From contig JARKOC010000469.1 in NCBI GenBank assembly GCA_029975915.1, positions 62,001 through 126,000 on the forward strand: a stretch of DNA of 64,000 nt, in the 5' to 3' direction. This document shows positions 24,684 through 33,729 of the stretch, one piece after another. Positions within the stretch are counted from its first letter, which is position 1. Every line of letters begins with the position of its first letter. The notes below the pieces were generated by a model, which was not told the DNA's origin, did no database searches, and saw only the letters and a program-made list of their open reading frames with translations. A program made the translations under genes and the position numbers. This stretch comes from Bryobacteraceae bacterium. GTDB taxonomy: Bacteria; Acidobacteriota; Terriglobia; Bryobacterales; Bryobacteraceae.

Positions 24684-24735
24684 AATATGGACGGAGGGGC
24701 TATGATCGAAATAGCACCGATCCGCATACATTCCG

Positions 24736-26868
24736 ATGAAAAGCAAGCCGCCAGACCCCGCTCTGCTCGAACTTGTCGAAACATCGCCGCAGCCGATGGC
24801 GTTGTATGACGCCGCCGGGGATTTGCTGGCGGCGAGCGCTTCGGCGCGTGAGGATGCCGGACGGCTGGGGTATTCCATCGAAACTCTCGAGGAGTTGAGG
24901 CGGGCAGAAGGCCTGGCGTTTTCAACCAGGAGCCTGGGAGACGGCGACTATACTCTCGCCACCCATCAACCGCCGCCGCCCATCGATGGAGGCGAGAGCC
25001 TGCTGACATCGATCCTCGACGCAAGCCCAGTAGCACTGATCGTGACCGATTTCGAAGGCCGGGTTTTGCGTTGGAATCCAACGGCTGAACGCCTATTCGG
25101 GTACTCGTATGAGGAAGTGGCGGGGCGTGTGTTGCCGATGGTGCCCGCCAGCGAGATGCCGTTTTTCGAAAACAACCGGGATCTGGTGCGGGCGGGTGTG
25201 TTGGTGTCATCCAAGCCGGTGGTCCGCAGAACGAAGGACGGCAAGATGATCGATCTGCGGCTGTCGGCGGCGCCAGTGAGGGACGCGGCGGGGCGTGTCG
25301 TGGCGGCGGCCGTGGTGTACGAGGACATGACATCGATGAATGAGATCGTCAGAAACCTCGAACGCAGCCGCGCCCACCTCACTCACGCGATGGAACTCGC
25401 GTCGATGGGAAGTTGGGTACTCGATTTCACCGATGATTCGCTCACTTGGTCGCCTGAAACCCATCGAATCCATGGAACCGATCCCGAGACGTTCCGCCCA
25501 TCCCGCAAGGCCTTCCGGGCCATGGTCCATCCTGACGACTTGCCTCGCTTGTCCGAAGCCGTCTCCCGCGCCCAGCGGACAGGAGAACGCTACACGGTGG
25601 AGCACAGGCTGATCCGTCCAGATGGCGAATTGCGGCATTGCCGGATTTCTGCCGAGCCGGTCAAGGACGAGTCGGGCAGAGTCGTCAAACTGGTCGGCAT
25701 CGTGCAGGACGTGACCGGTTTCAAGCAATTGCAGGAACAGTTCTTGCAGGCGCAAAAAATGGAGGCGGCCGGCCGGTTGGCTGGAGGTGTGGCCCACGAT
25801 TTCAACAACCTGCTCACCATCATCAACGGGCATTCCGAACTCCTTCTCATGCGCGAGTCCTTCCACGGAAAGGACCGCGATTCCTTGCAGGCCATCCACG
25901 AAGCCGGGCTCCGCGCCTCCTCATTGACCAAACAGCTGCTGACCCTTGGGCGCAAGCAGATCTCCGAATACAAAAGCCTGGACCTCAACCAGGTAGCCGA
26001 GGAGGGATGCCGCGTTTTCCGGCGGTTGATCGGCGAAGACATCCAACTCCAAGTGGACCTCGATCCCTCCCCACTGCCTCTTCGCGCCGACCCCGGCCAA
26101 CTCCATCAGGTCTTGCTCAACCTGGTGGTCAATGCCCGCGAAGCGATGCCTGGCGGCGGAATGTTGACAATTCGCACCAGGCGCCTCGAATCTGGCCCGC
26201 CACCCGAAGTAGCTTTACCACAACCCGCCAGCGGCCCCTGGGCTGAATTTTCCGTTTCGGACACGGGCGTGGGCATGGACAAACAGGTGATGGCCCGGTT
26301 GTATGAGCCGTTTTTTACGACAAAGGAATCCACCCGGCATTCGGGCCTGGGCCTGCCGACAGTCTACAGCGTGATCCACCAGCACGGCGGAGCAGTCACA
26401 GTGGACAGCGAGCCGGGCGCCGGTACGACTTTCAGCGCTTATCTTCCCATCCGTGAACCGGCTGCCGGCGAGCCGGCGGGCGAAAATGGCATGGCTGGAC
26501 GCACCTCCGCCAAAATTGTGCTGGTTGAGGACCAGCCGGCCGTGCGGGCCGTGGTCCGGGCAATGCTTGAGTCTTTGGACTACGACGTGGACGAGTTCGC
26601 CAGTCCCGAGGCCGCATTGGAACAACTCGCCGTCGCCAGTGACTTCGATCTGCTGGTCACCGACATTGTGATGCCTGGTATCAATGGCGGCGAAGTGGCC
26701 AAGCGCGCCCGGCTCATCAAGCCAGGACTGCCTGTCCTTTTTATCTCGGGCTATGCCGGACCCGCCAACGATTCGCTGCCCGACAGCGGCGGCCCGAGCG
26801 ACTTCCTCGCCAAGCCATTCCATCCGAAAGACCTGGCCGCAAAGATCGCCAAACTCCTGCCCGCGTAG
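24736..26868 (+). CDS. Hybrid PAS sensor histidine kinase with C-terminal receiver
   Basis: In this 710-aa protein the first 90 residues are poorly defined. A PAS domain spans about 93-210 ('LIVTDFEGRVLRWNPTAERL'), and a second PAS/PAC about 215-335 ('GSWVLDFTDDSLTWSPETHR'). The HisKA region has the H-box 'GVAHDFNNLLTIINGH', then ATPase boxes 'LNLVVNAREAMPGGGM', 'VSDTGVGMD' and 'GLGLPTVYSVIHQHGG'. The receiver at about 590-710 has 'ILVEDQPAVRAVV', phospho-acceptor 'LLVTDIVMPGING' and 'FLAKPF'. There is no membrane segment, so it is a cytosolic sensor. No partner regulator is adjacent. Confidence 0.92.
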   Translation: MKSKPPDPALLELVETSPQPMALYDAAGDLLAASASAREDAGRLGYSIETLEELRRAEGLAFSTRSLGDGDYTLATHQPPPPIDGGESLLTSILDASPVALIVTDFEGRVLRWNPTAERLFGYSYEEVAGRVLPMVPASEMPFFENNRDLVRAGVLVSSKPVVRRTKDGKMIDLRLSAAPVRDAAGRVVAAAVVYEDMTSMNEIVRNLERSRAHLTHAMELASMGSWVLDFTDDSLTWSPETHRIHGTDPETFRPSRKAFRAMVHPDDLPRLSEAVSRAQRTGERYTVEHRLIRPDGELRHCRISAEPVKDESGRVVKLVGIVQDVTGFKQLQEQFLQAQKMEAAGRLAGGVAHDFNNLLTIINGHSELLLMRESFHGKDRDSLQAIHEAGLRASSLTKQLLTLGRKQISEYKSLDLNQVAEEGCRVFRRLIGEDIQLQVDLDPSPLPLRADPGQLHQVLLNLVVNAREAMPGGGMLTIRTRRLESGPPPEVALPQPASGPWAEFSVSDTGVGMDKQVMARLYEPFFTTKESTRHSGLGLPTVYSVIHQHGGAVTVDSEPGAGTTFSAYLPIREPAAGEPAGENGMAGRTSAKIVLVEDQPAVRAVVRAMLESLDYDVDEFASPEAALEQLAVASDFDLLVTDIVMPGINGGEVAKRARLIKPGLPVLFISGYAGPANDSLPDSGGPSDFLAKPFHPKDLAAKIAKLLPA

Positions 26869-26875
26869 ATGGCCC

Positions 26876-29800
26876 CTACCTCGAGGCGGCCCTCACCTCG
26901 AAGCCCGTCAGCAACCCATAGCGCTCCAGATCGTACTGCGCGCCCGGCGGCTGGCTCTCCGGCGCGCGCCGGAAACTCCCGGGCCCTGTGATCCCCTTGA
27001 CGATCTTCGGATGGTGCGGACCAAGCAGGTTCTTCAGCGAACCGGTCACGATCACCTCGACCCGGTTCCTCCCCGCCTTCACCAGCGGAGTGATCTCGAC
27101 CTCATAGGGCTGCCAGCCAATAATGCCTGCCGGTTTGCCGTTCACCTTCACCTCGGCCACCGTGCCGTGCCACTCCGGCAGGCGCACGAAGTGCCTCGCG
27201 CCGGCCTTGAGCGTGTAGTCCGCCGAATACGCGACTCGATCGGAATAAAACGGCAGCTTCTGCGACACCCACTCGCCGGCCTTGAGCGGCTGTGCCGGCA
27301 CAATCCGCCAGCCGTTTTCCACCGCCTCGACGCCGAAATCGCCCGTTAGGTGAACCGGCTCCAGCTCAGCAAAAATCGACATAGGCGAAACGGCCAGCGT
27401 GATAGCGTTCTCTCCGTCCTTCACATGCTCTCCGATCTCATAGACGCCGAAATCGACGTCCAGCCACCATTCTCCCTTCACAGGCTCGACCGGTTTCCCG
27501 TTCACGCTGACCTTGTACAGCGCCGGCCGTTCCACCACCGCGCGCAGTCCCTTTCTGGAAACGCCCGGCGCCATGGTGAACCGGAACGTCGCTGTGAAGC
27601 CGGTCCCGGCGGCGAAGTTGTCCTTTTCGAGGGTCCGCCGCTTGAACTGGACAGCCGTGTTCCAAGGATTGGTTGGGAAGCCGTGCGCCTTGTAGGCGGC
27701 TTCCTGGGCGGCGTAGTAGTAAACCCCTTTCAGCGTCTTGCCGCCTGCTTCGAGATCGAGGTAGTCGATGCGCAGGGCGTTCGGGGCGAGCCGGGAGACG
27801 TTCATCGGGCCGGACGCGGCCACCGGCGTCAGGGCCGCGGGCGCGGGCTTAGGCGCAGCAGCCTCGGCGACAGCGGGTCCGGCGAAGACCAACAGGCTGC
27901 CGCCCGGCGCGAGGTCGATGTCGAATTCGGTCTTCGCGCCAACACGGCGTGATGCGTATTGGAACAGCTTGCCCTCAACCGCATCCAGGCGCGTCACGGC
28001 CGGACCGTCGGTGCGCGCCACCGCCCTGGCGCCCTGCGTCAGACTGTTGTTGGCGAAGAAAAGAATCTCTCCCTCGTTGAGCTTGCGCCTTTGATGGAAG
28101 AGCTTTCCCGAGGTGACGGTGACGCCACTCGAAGGCATCAGCTTCAGAACTGCGTCAAAACTGGCCGGACGCAGCCATTGCGGCGGATTCGCCGCGGCCA
28201 GCGCGGCCATCTCGCTGCTCACCGCGCCATCGATCCAGGCCGGCGGCTCGACCATCGAAATGACCTTGCCGCCATTCTTCACATACCCCGTAATCAGCCG
28301 TGCCGTGGCGCTGTCCAAACCTTCGGTCCCCGGCGGCAGCACGACGAGATCGTACACCCGCTTGCCGACCCGCAGACCGCCTTTGACGGCCTCGCCGTGG
28401 TCGCGCATGATGTTCTCGCTGCCCAGATCGAACTCCACCTGGGCGTATTCCAGGTCCGTGACAAATGCCTGGAACGATTTGCCGATCTCCATCATGCCTG
28501 GACCTGGTTTCGGCAGCGAGGCATGCATCCATGCCGAAGTGGTCGGTTCGATCACCAGCACGCGATTGACTTGTTCGCCGGTGGCCAGCGCCATCGACAG
28601 CCGGTTGAAGTAGCGCGCCAGCAGGCCATACTGCGGCCACCACGGCGTGTGGTAGGTGAACGACTGCGGATAGTCGTGCTTGCGCGAGCCGAGCAGCGTC
28701 TGGTGCGAAAGGTGCTGGTCCTGGAGGTTGACGCCAAGCACGGCCTGCCAGTCGCCCAACCGTTTCATGTCCTCGAAACGCAGTTCCCAGCCCGCCCCGC
28801 CGTAGGTTTCGGAAAGCGTCCGCCGGCGGCCCATCTGATTGGCGACGCTCGACAGTTCCTTCACCGCGCGGACGTTGCCGAACTGCGCGTTCACGCCCTC
28901 GTCGAACTGGTTGAACAGCATGTCGATTCCTGGAATGTCGTGCCAGGCGTACATGGCCATGTTGTCCGGGCCGTGGACGGGGTTCGGCCAGCCGTGCTCC
29001 CAATAGTGGCCGGTCCAGGGCAGGTTATGGCTCTTGGCGTAGGCGGCCCAGGGCTTCGACCAGCGCTCGATGAAAAGTTCCAGCAATAGCGCGCGGTAGT
29101 TGTGGCGAACGCGCCGGAAGTCGCCTGTGTCTTCGTACAGCGACGGGAGTTGCGGCCGCAAATCATAACCCCAGCGTTTCTGGAACTGCTCGAAGAGATC
29201 CGGGGTCCAGCGCATGGCGCTCGCGCCGCCCGGCGGCTGGATGTTGGGTTCGTCCGTGAACATTCCGGGCACGAGCCCGCCGAAGTCCTTGCGGGCTGCT
29301 TTCTCGTAAGCCCCCATCGTGATCTCGATGAACTTCTCGGTCACTCCGGGCTTGATGATGTCGACATAGCTGAAGCCGCCATGCCAGGCCTGCCGTTCGA
29401 AGTGGGTGACTTCGTAACAGGTGAACTCCCCCGCCGCCCCGGCAGACACCTTGCCGGTGACGTCTTCATAAGCGCCGCCGGACTTGCGCAGCAGCACTTT
29501 GCAGTGGCCTGCCTCAGGCGCGTGCGTCAACTGCTTGGGGCGCAAGCCGCCGCCTTGGTTGTAGGATTCCGGCATCTGGTCGTTCACGTGCCCGCCGGCG
29601 AATCCGCTCGGATACGAATTCTCGTCGTAGAACCAGACCTTCATCCCCAGCGAGCGCCCCTTCTCAAGCGTGTAGCGGACCAGTTCGATCCAGCGGTCCG
29701 ACAGGTATTCGGTGATCAGCCCCGGCCTGGGGTGGATGAAAAAAGCCTCGACCCCCTGCGCCTTGTAATCGGCGAGTTGCCTGTCGATGGCGGCTTCTGT

Positions 29801-29953
29801 CACCTCGCCGTTCCAAACCATCAGTGGAGCGGTGCTGTATTCGGAGCCGGGATTGGCGAAACGGGCCTTCAATTCAGTGATCGAATTGATGTCGGCGGCC
29901 GGTGTGACAGCGGCCGCCATCAGGGTGACGAAGAGGCAGGAGGCGAGTCTCAT
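26876..29953 (-). CDS. Secreted GH106-like glycoside hydrolase (probable alpha-L-rhamnosidase)
   Basis: The 1025-aa protein has a signal peptide (MRLASCLFVTLMAAAVTPAA). 'KAQGVEAFFIHPRPGLITEY', 'LGMKVWFYDENSYPSGFAGG' and 'FTDEPNIQPPGG' match GH106-type enzymes, which remove alpha-L-rhamnose from plant polysaccharides. Residues from about 720 on form beta-sandwich modules, ending with 'VKAGRNRVEVIVTGSLKNLL', typical of the C-terminal galactose-binding-like fold. The annotated start is ATG 29953, where the signal peptide begins. It ends convergent with the histidine kinase gene, 7 bp apart. GH family assignment is by eye. Confidence 0.75.
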   Translation of the reverse strand: MRLASCLFVTLMAAAVTPAADINSITELKARFANPGSEYSTAPLMVWNGEVTEAAIDRQLADYKAQGVEAFFIHPRPGLITEYLSDRWIELVRYTLEKGRSLGMKVWFYDENSYPSGFAGGHVNDQMPESYNQGGGLRPKQLTHAPEAGHCKVLLRKSGGAYEDVTGKVSAGAAGEFTCYEVTHFERQAWHGGFSYVDIIKPGVTEKFIEITMGAYEKAARKDFGGLVPGMFTDEPNIQPPGGASAMRWTPDLFEQFQKRWGYDLRPQLPSLYEDTGDFRRVRHNYRALLLELFIERWSKPWAAYAKSHNLPWTGHYWEHGWPNPVHGPDNMAMYAWHDIPGIDMLFNQFDEGVNAQFGNVRAVKELSSVANQMGRRRTLSETYGGAGWELRFEDMKRLGDWQAVLGVNLQDQHLSHQTLLGSRKHDYPQSFTYHTPWWPQYGLLARYFNRLSMALATGEQVNRVLVIEPTTSAWMHASLPKPGPGMMEIGKSFQAFVTDLEYAQVEFDLGSENIMRDHGEAVKGGLRVGKRVYDLVVLPPGTEGLDSATARLITGYVKNGGKVISMVEPPAWIDGAVSSEMAALAAANPPQWLRPASFDAVLKLMPSSGVTVTSGKLFHQRRKLNEGEILFFANNSLTQGARAVARTDGPAVTRLDAVEGKLFQYASRRVGAKTEFDIDLAPGGSLLVFAGPAVAEAAAPKPAPAALTPVAASGPMNVSRLAPNALRIDYLDLEAGGKTLKGVYYYAAQEAAYKAHGFPTNPWNTAVQFKRRTLEKDNFAAGTGFTATFRFTMAPGVSRKGLRAVVERPALYKVSVNGKPVEPVKGEWWLDVDFGVYEIGEHVKDGENAITLAVSPMSIFAELEPVHLTGDFGVEAVENGWRIVPAQPLKAGEWVSQKLPFYSDRVAYSADYTLKAGARHFVRLPEWHGTVAEVKVNGKPAGIIGWQPYEVEITPLVKAGRNRVEVIVTGSLKNLLGPHHPKIVKGITGPGSFRRAPESQPPGAQYDLERYGLLTGFEVRAASR

Positions 29954-30009
29954 GGCTTGGAAGTCCACCAATGAGACTATCAGAGCCCCTGGCTGGCGCG
30001 GCTCGGAAA

Positions 30010-30279
30010 TTAATTGACTATTTTTACCAGTTTCAAGCGCGCCGCGGCGCCGGAGACGATGGTTACTTTGTCCCGGCCGACTCCGAACTCCTGCGCCAGG
30101 AAGCGGATCAGTTCGGCGTTCGCCTTTCCGTCCTCGGCCACGGCGGCCAACCTAACCTTCCAACTGCCATCGTCCAGCCGCCCCGCCCAAACCGTCTTTG
30201 CCGATTTCGGCGTCACCCGCAGCGTCAGCGAAATGCGCCCCTCACGCCTGAATTCGGCGACGATCTCCTCGACGGTCAA
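30010..30279 (-). CDS. DUF167 (YggU) family protein with TTG start
   Basis: The 89-aa protein contains 'ISLTLRVTPKSAKTVWAGR', 'WKVRLAAVAEDGKANAELIR' and 'VTIVSGAAARLKLVKI', the YggU fold. Function is unknown. The TTG at 30279 overlaps the upstream gene's stop (TTGA) and has GGAGG 10 nt upstream, implying translational coupling to the receiver-fusion gene. Confidence 0.8.
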   Translation of the reverse strand: MTVEEIVAEFRREGRISLTLRVTPKSAKTVWAGRLDDGSWKVRLAAVAEDGKANAELIRFLAQEFGVGRDKVTIVSGAAARLKLVKIVN

Positions 30280-31883
30280 GGACGGACCTCCAAGGGAACC
30301 ATCGTCCCAGCACGCCAGCGGCCGGGCGCAACGATGGTCCTCCATTCGTTCGGACGGTAATCCGGGCCGAGCATCATGATCCGGCCAGGCGCCGCGAGCC
30401 CGCACGTGCCGTCCCGGTTGCCCTTGCGCTCCTTCACGTCGGGCGTGACCACGCAATCGAGCATCAGTTCGGAGATGTCTCTCATCGCCGTGCCCGGCGG
30501 CAGTTCAACTGCGATCCGCAACCAGCCCGGACGCGTGATGTAGTTTTCCGGGATGCCGCGAGCCGATGCGTAGCGGGTCTGGCCGTCGCGGAGTTTCACC
30601 ACGATTTGAATGCCGGAGTTATCGGGCGCGGTGTTCAACTCGGCCACCAGATACAACCGCGGGTCCGAAATCGTCTCTTCCCTCACCTCGCCGAACTTCC
30701 GCAGCTTGCCTTCGCGAACCAGTTCCTTGGACGATACGGCATAGGTCCAGGCGTGCTTGTCCATGAACACTTCGCGTGACCCGGTAAGTTCGAGCTTTTC
30801 CGGCAGCAGCCTGAAATCCAGCTTTCCCGCCCCATCGCCGGGCGCCACCATGTTGTTGGTCGTCACCACTCCGAGAGAGGGATGGCGGCCTTCATAGCTT
30901 CCGGCATAGGGGATCTCCTTGTGACCCTTGGCCTGGATCAACGTGGCCTTGGTTGCCGGATTCACTTCGTAGACGAACTCGATATCCGTCGTCCGGCCCC
31001 AGCGCGCCATCAAGTCGCGAGTGGAAGTACCGCCATCCTCATTCGAGAAGACCATGGTGTAGCGGTATGTGCCCTTGCCCCGCTCGTAATAGGCGATCAT
31101 CGGCACGTCTGAGAAGCGCCCTGCCGTGTCCGCGCGCGGGATGATCACCGGCGCATTGGCCACCGCTTCGTAGCGCGAGTCCGAGGGCGCGATCTCCTCG
31201 AATTCCACCTTGCCCACCTCAAGCGACAGGCCGGGAGCGGATTCAGTCTTCACCGGTTCCACTGTCAGTGTGTGCTCACCGGCCGGCAACTGCCCCAGGA
31301 AAACCCGCACCGGCTCTCCCGCTGCTTCACCGAAGACCCAGGCGTGTCCACGCGCCTTTCCGTCCACCAGCAGCCTCGCCAGCACGCCTTCGCGCCCCTT
31401 ACGGGCCCAATCCGCCCCCTGCGCCGACATCAGGATGGCAGCCGTGATCTCGCTCCTGGCGTTCGAGACCCGGAATCGCGCCGGCGTCTGCGCCCAGCCA
31501 GCGCCCGCCAGAACGAACGCAAGCGCCAGCGTCACGAGCCGTCCGAGCGCCGCTAGGATCCGCTCGATCTTCGCCGGTTTCACGAACACTTCTTCCACCA
31601 TGTCTCTCTCCGGTTTGCCTTCAATGTCTTCCGCCCAGCCCGTCAGCACAACCACGCCGGTGGCGGGCTTCGCGCTCTTGATGCCGCGGATCAGCTCAAG
31701 CCCGTCTGCCGCCGTGGGCATCCTCAAGTCCATCAACACGCACCGCGGGTCCTGCTCCTTGCACACATCGAGCGCTTCGGCGGCACAGGCCGCCACCGTC
31801 ACTTCATGCCCGTGCTTTTCCAGGATCATCCGGCGGAGGCGCAGTTGCTCTGCGTCGTCGTCCACCACCAGAATCCGCGCCAT
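30276..31883 (-). CDS. Response-regulator receiver domain fused through a hydrophobic helix to an exported domain
   Basis: In this 535-aa protein residues 1-115 are a complete receiver: 'ILVVDDDAEQ', phospho-acceptor 'CVLMDLRMPTAADG', 'GVVVLTG' and 'VFVKPAK'. Without a break they run into 'LGRLVTLALAFVLAGAGWAQ' (about 114-133), which reads like a signal peptide or membrane helix ending in a cleavage-site-like AQ. About 400 residues follow with 'LGQLPAGEHTLTVE' and a beta-rich pattern typical of secreted proteins of this phylum; I know no family. Either it is a membrane-anchored receiver with an outside domain, or two genes fused in frame. The frame overlaps DUF167 by 4 bp and follows the 31890 gene by 6 bp. 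Confidence 0.75.
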   Translation of the reverse strand: MARILVVDDDAEQLRLRRMILEKHGHEVTVAACAAEALDVCKEQDPRCVLMDLRMPTAADGLELIRGIKSAKPATGVVVLTGWAEDIEGKPERDMVEEVFVKPAKIERILAALGRLVTLALAFVLAGAGWAQTPARFRVSNARSEITAAILMSAQGADWARKGREGVLARLLVDGKARGHAWVFGEAAGEPVRVFLGQLPAGEHTLTVEPVKTESAPGLSLEVGKVEFEEIAPSDSRYEAVANAPVIIPRADTAGRFSDVPMIAYYERGKGTYRYTMVFSNEDGGTSTRDLMARWGRTTDIEFVYEVNPATKATLIQAKGHKEIPYAGSYEGRHPSLGVVTTNNMVAPGDGAGKLDFRLLPEKLELTGSREVFMDKHAWTYAVSSKELVREGKLRKFGEVREETISDPRLYLVAELNTAPDNSGIQIVVKLRDGQTRYASARGIPENYITRPGWLRIAVELPPGTAMRDISELMLDCVVTPDVKERKGNRDGTCGLAAPGRIMMLGPDYRPNEWRTIVAPGRWRAGTMVPLEVRP

Positions 31884-31889
31884 GCCCGG

Positions 31890-32378
31890 CTACTCGGCGA
31901 ACTCGATGTTGGCGATCACCATCTGCGGCGTCGCCTGATTCCAGGTGCTTGGAATCGAGTCGAAGGGAAGCCGGAACATGCGCGTCTGGCCCGGCTCAAG
32001 CGGACCGTCCTTGGCGCGGACGATCGCTACGCGTTCCCTGTGAACCGCATACTGCAACGACGGGTCATAAAAGATGCAGTGAATCTCAACCACTCTGAGC
32101 CGCCGGTCGCCGTTATTTGTGATCTTGCCCGTCAGTTCCACCAACGTGGACTGCATGAAGCTGTCGCTGGCCTTCATCTCGAAGTCGGACAGGCCCAGGT
32201 TCCTGGTGTAGGCCTTGGCCTCGGCTGACAAGCTTGGCGGTTCCACCGGTCGAACCGGACCCCGCAAGAGGAAAAACCACGCCGCGGCGCCCGTTCCCAG
32301 GATCGCCACGCATACCGCCAGAAGAATCAAGAATCGCGGCCTGTTCGATTCCTTCAATCGACCTGAGCTAGGTACCAC
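31890..32378 (-). CDS. Single-pass membrane protein with an exported beta domain, unknown function
   Basis: The 162-aa protein has one N-terminal transmembrane helix (FLILLAVCVAILGTGAAAWF, about residues 16-38), then a beta-rich domain with 'STLVELTGKITNNGDRRLRV' and 'PLEPGQTRMFRLPFDSIP', reminiscent of immunoglobulin-like FxLxG domains that modulate protein contacts. No family name is certain. It starts with GTG inside the end of pmbA (11-bp overlap) and is followed 6 bp later by the receiver fusion, so it belongs to the tldD-pmbA operon. Confidence 0.65.
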   Translation of the reverse strand: MVPSSGRLKESNRPRFLILLAVCVAILGTGAAAWFFLLRGPVRPVEPPSLSAEAKAYTRNLGLSDFEMKASDSFMQSTLVELTGKITNNGDRRLRVVEIHCIFYDPSLQYAVHRERVAIVRAKDGPLEPGQTRMFRLPFDSIPSTWNQATPQMVIANIEFAE

Positions 32379-33729
32379 TGACCCTCATCTCCCCTATCAA
32401 CAATGTCGGCGAAGCCACCGAGCCGCGAAACTCCAGATCGCTGCCCACGGCCTCTATTCTGGCCCATATCTCCGCGAGATTGCCCGACACCGTCACCTCG
32501 TGCACGGGCCAAGCCAGCCGGCCTTTCTCGATCCACACGCCAGCCGCGCCCCGCGAGTAGTCGCCATTGACAATATTGACACCGCTACCGAGCAATTCGG
32601 TCACATAAAAACCGTTTTCTATGGAAGAAATCAGCTCCTCAGGCGTCCGTGTCCCCGGTTGCAGGTATAAGTTGCCGTGTCCCGTCCCCGGATTGCCTGC
32701 CAAACCCCGGCTGGCGTTGCCCGTCGTGCGCATGCCCAGCTTGCGCGCCATATAGGTATTGAGAAGAAAAGTCTCCAGCCGCCCCTCGCCAACGACAACC
32801 GTCTTTCTTGACGGTACACCCTCATCGTCAAACGGTGACGACCCGAATCCACCCGGCATGAGCGCGTCGTCAATGATCGTCACCTGCCTAGATGCGACAA
32901 CTTCTCCCAATTTTTCAGCAAGATAGGACGATTTGTGATAGACCGCTTCGCCAGTCACAGCCGAGAACATGTGCCCAACCAGCGACCGCGCCACCCTGGG
33001 ATCGAAAATGACCGGAACCTTTTGCGTCGCCACCTTGCGCGCGCCCAGCCGCCGCAAAGTCCATTCTGCCGCCTTGCGCCCGATCTCTTCCGGACTTTCG
33101 AGACGCTCGGGTGTCCGCGCCATGTCATACCAGTAGTCGCGCTCCAACTTCCCGTCGCCACCGTCCGCCACGCTCACCACGCTCAGCGAGCACGACGACG
33201 ATTTGTAGGACCCCAGGAAACCGAGCGAATTGGAGAATGCCCTCGTTGAAACCGTTGACCCATACGAGCCGCCCTCGCTGTTCGTGATCCGCGGATCGAA
33301 ATCCAGCGCTGCCTTCTCTGCCCGCCGCGCTCTGGCGATCCTTTCGGCCGGATCCAGCGTTTCGACGCCGGGGTCAAACAGCGCCATGTCGCCTTCAACC
33401 GCGCCCAGTTCCTCGGGCAGCGGCAATCCGGCGAACGGGTCCTCCATCGACACCTCGGCCAACGCCATCGCCGAGGCCACCATGCGACGCAATCCGTCTT
33501 CCGATAGGTCCGATGTCGAGGATGTCCCCGTCCTCTTGCCACGGAACACCCGCACGCCGGCTGCCGAGGAACCGGCCTCTTTAAGCGTTTCCAATTCGCC
33601 CAGACGAATTGTGCACTCGAACTCGTCACCCTCGGCCACGGCTGCTTCGGCCTCCGTAGCGCCCGCCTCGACGGCCAGTTTCACCAGACGGGCCGCGATC
33701 TCCTCCGGCTTGTTCGCTGGCATCTTCAT
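32368..33729 (-). CDS. pmbA: PmbA/TldE, metalloprotease partner subunit
   Basis: The 453-aa protein belongs to the TldD/PmbA family, subunit lacking the HExxxH motif. 'RVFRGKRTGTSSTSDLSEDG', 'ITNSEGGSYGSTVSTRAFSN', 'VIFDPRVARSLVGHMFSAVT', 'DDEGVPSRKTVVVGEGRLET' and 'GNLYLQPGTRTPEELI' fit TldE. With TldD it forms a heterodimeric protease that degrades unfolded peptides and processes some modified peptides. Its ATG overlaps the tldD stop by one base. Confidence 0.9.
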   Translation of the reverse strand: MKMPANKPEEIAARLVKLAVEAGATEAEAAVAEGDEFECTIRLGELETLKEAGSSAAGVRVFRGKRTGTSSTSDLSEDGLRRMVASAMALAEVSMEDPFAGLPLPEELGAVEGDMALFDPGVETLDPAERIARARRAEKAALDFDPRITNSEGGSYGSTVSTRAFSNSLGFLGSYKSSSCSLSVVSVADGGDGKLERDYWYDMARTPERLESPEEIGRKAAEWTLRRLGARKVATQKVPVIFDPRVARSLVGHMFSAVTGEAVYHKSSYLAEKLGEVVASRQVTIIDDALMPGGFGSSPFDDEGVPSRKTVVVGEGRLETFLLNTYMARKLGMRTTGNASRGLAGNPGTGHGNLYLQPGTRTPEELISSIENGFYVTELLGSGVNIVNGDYSRGAAGVWIEKGRLAWPVHEVTVSGNLAEIWARIEAVGSDLEFRGSVASPTLLIGEMRVSGT

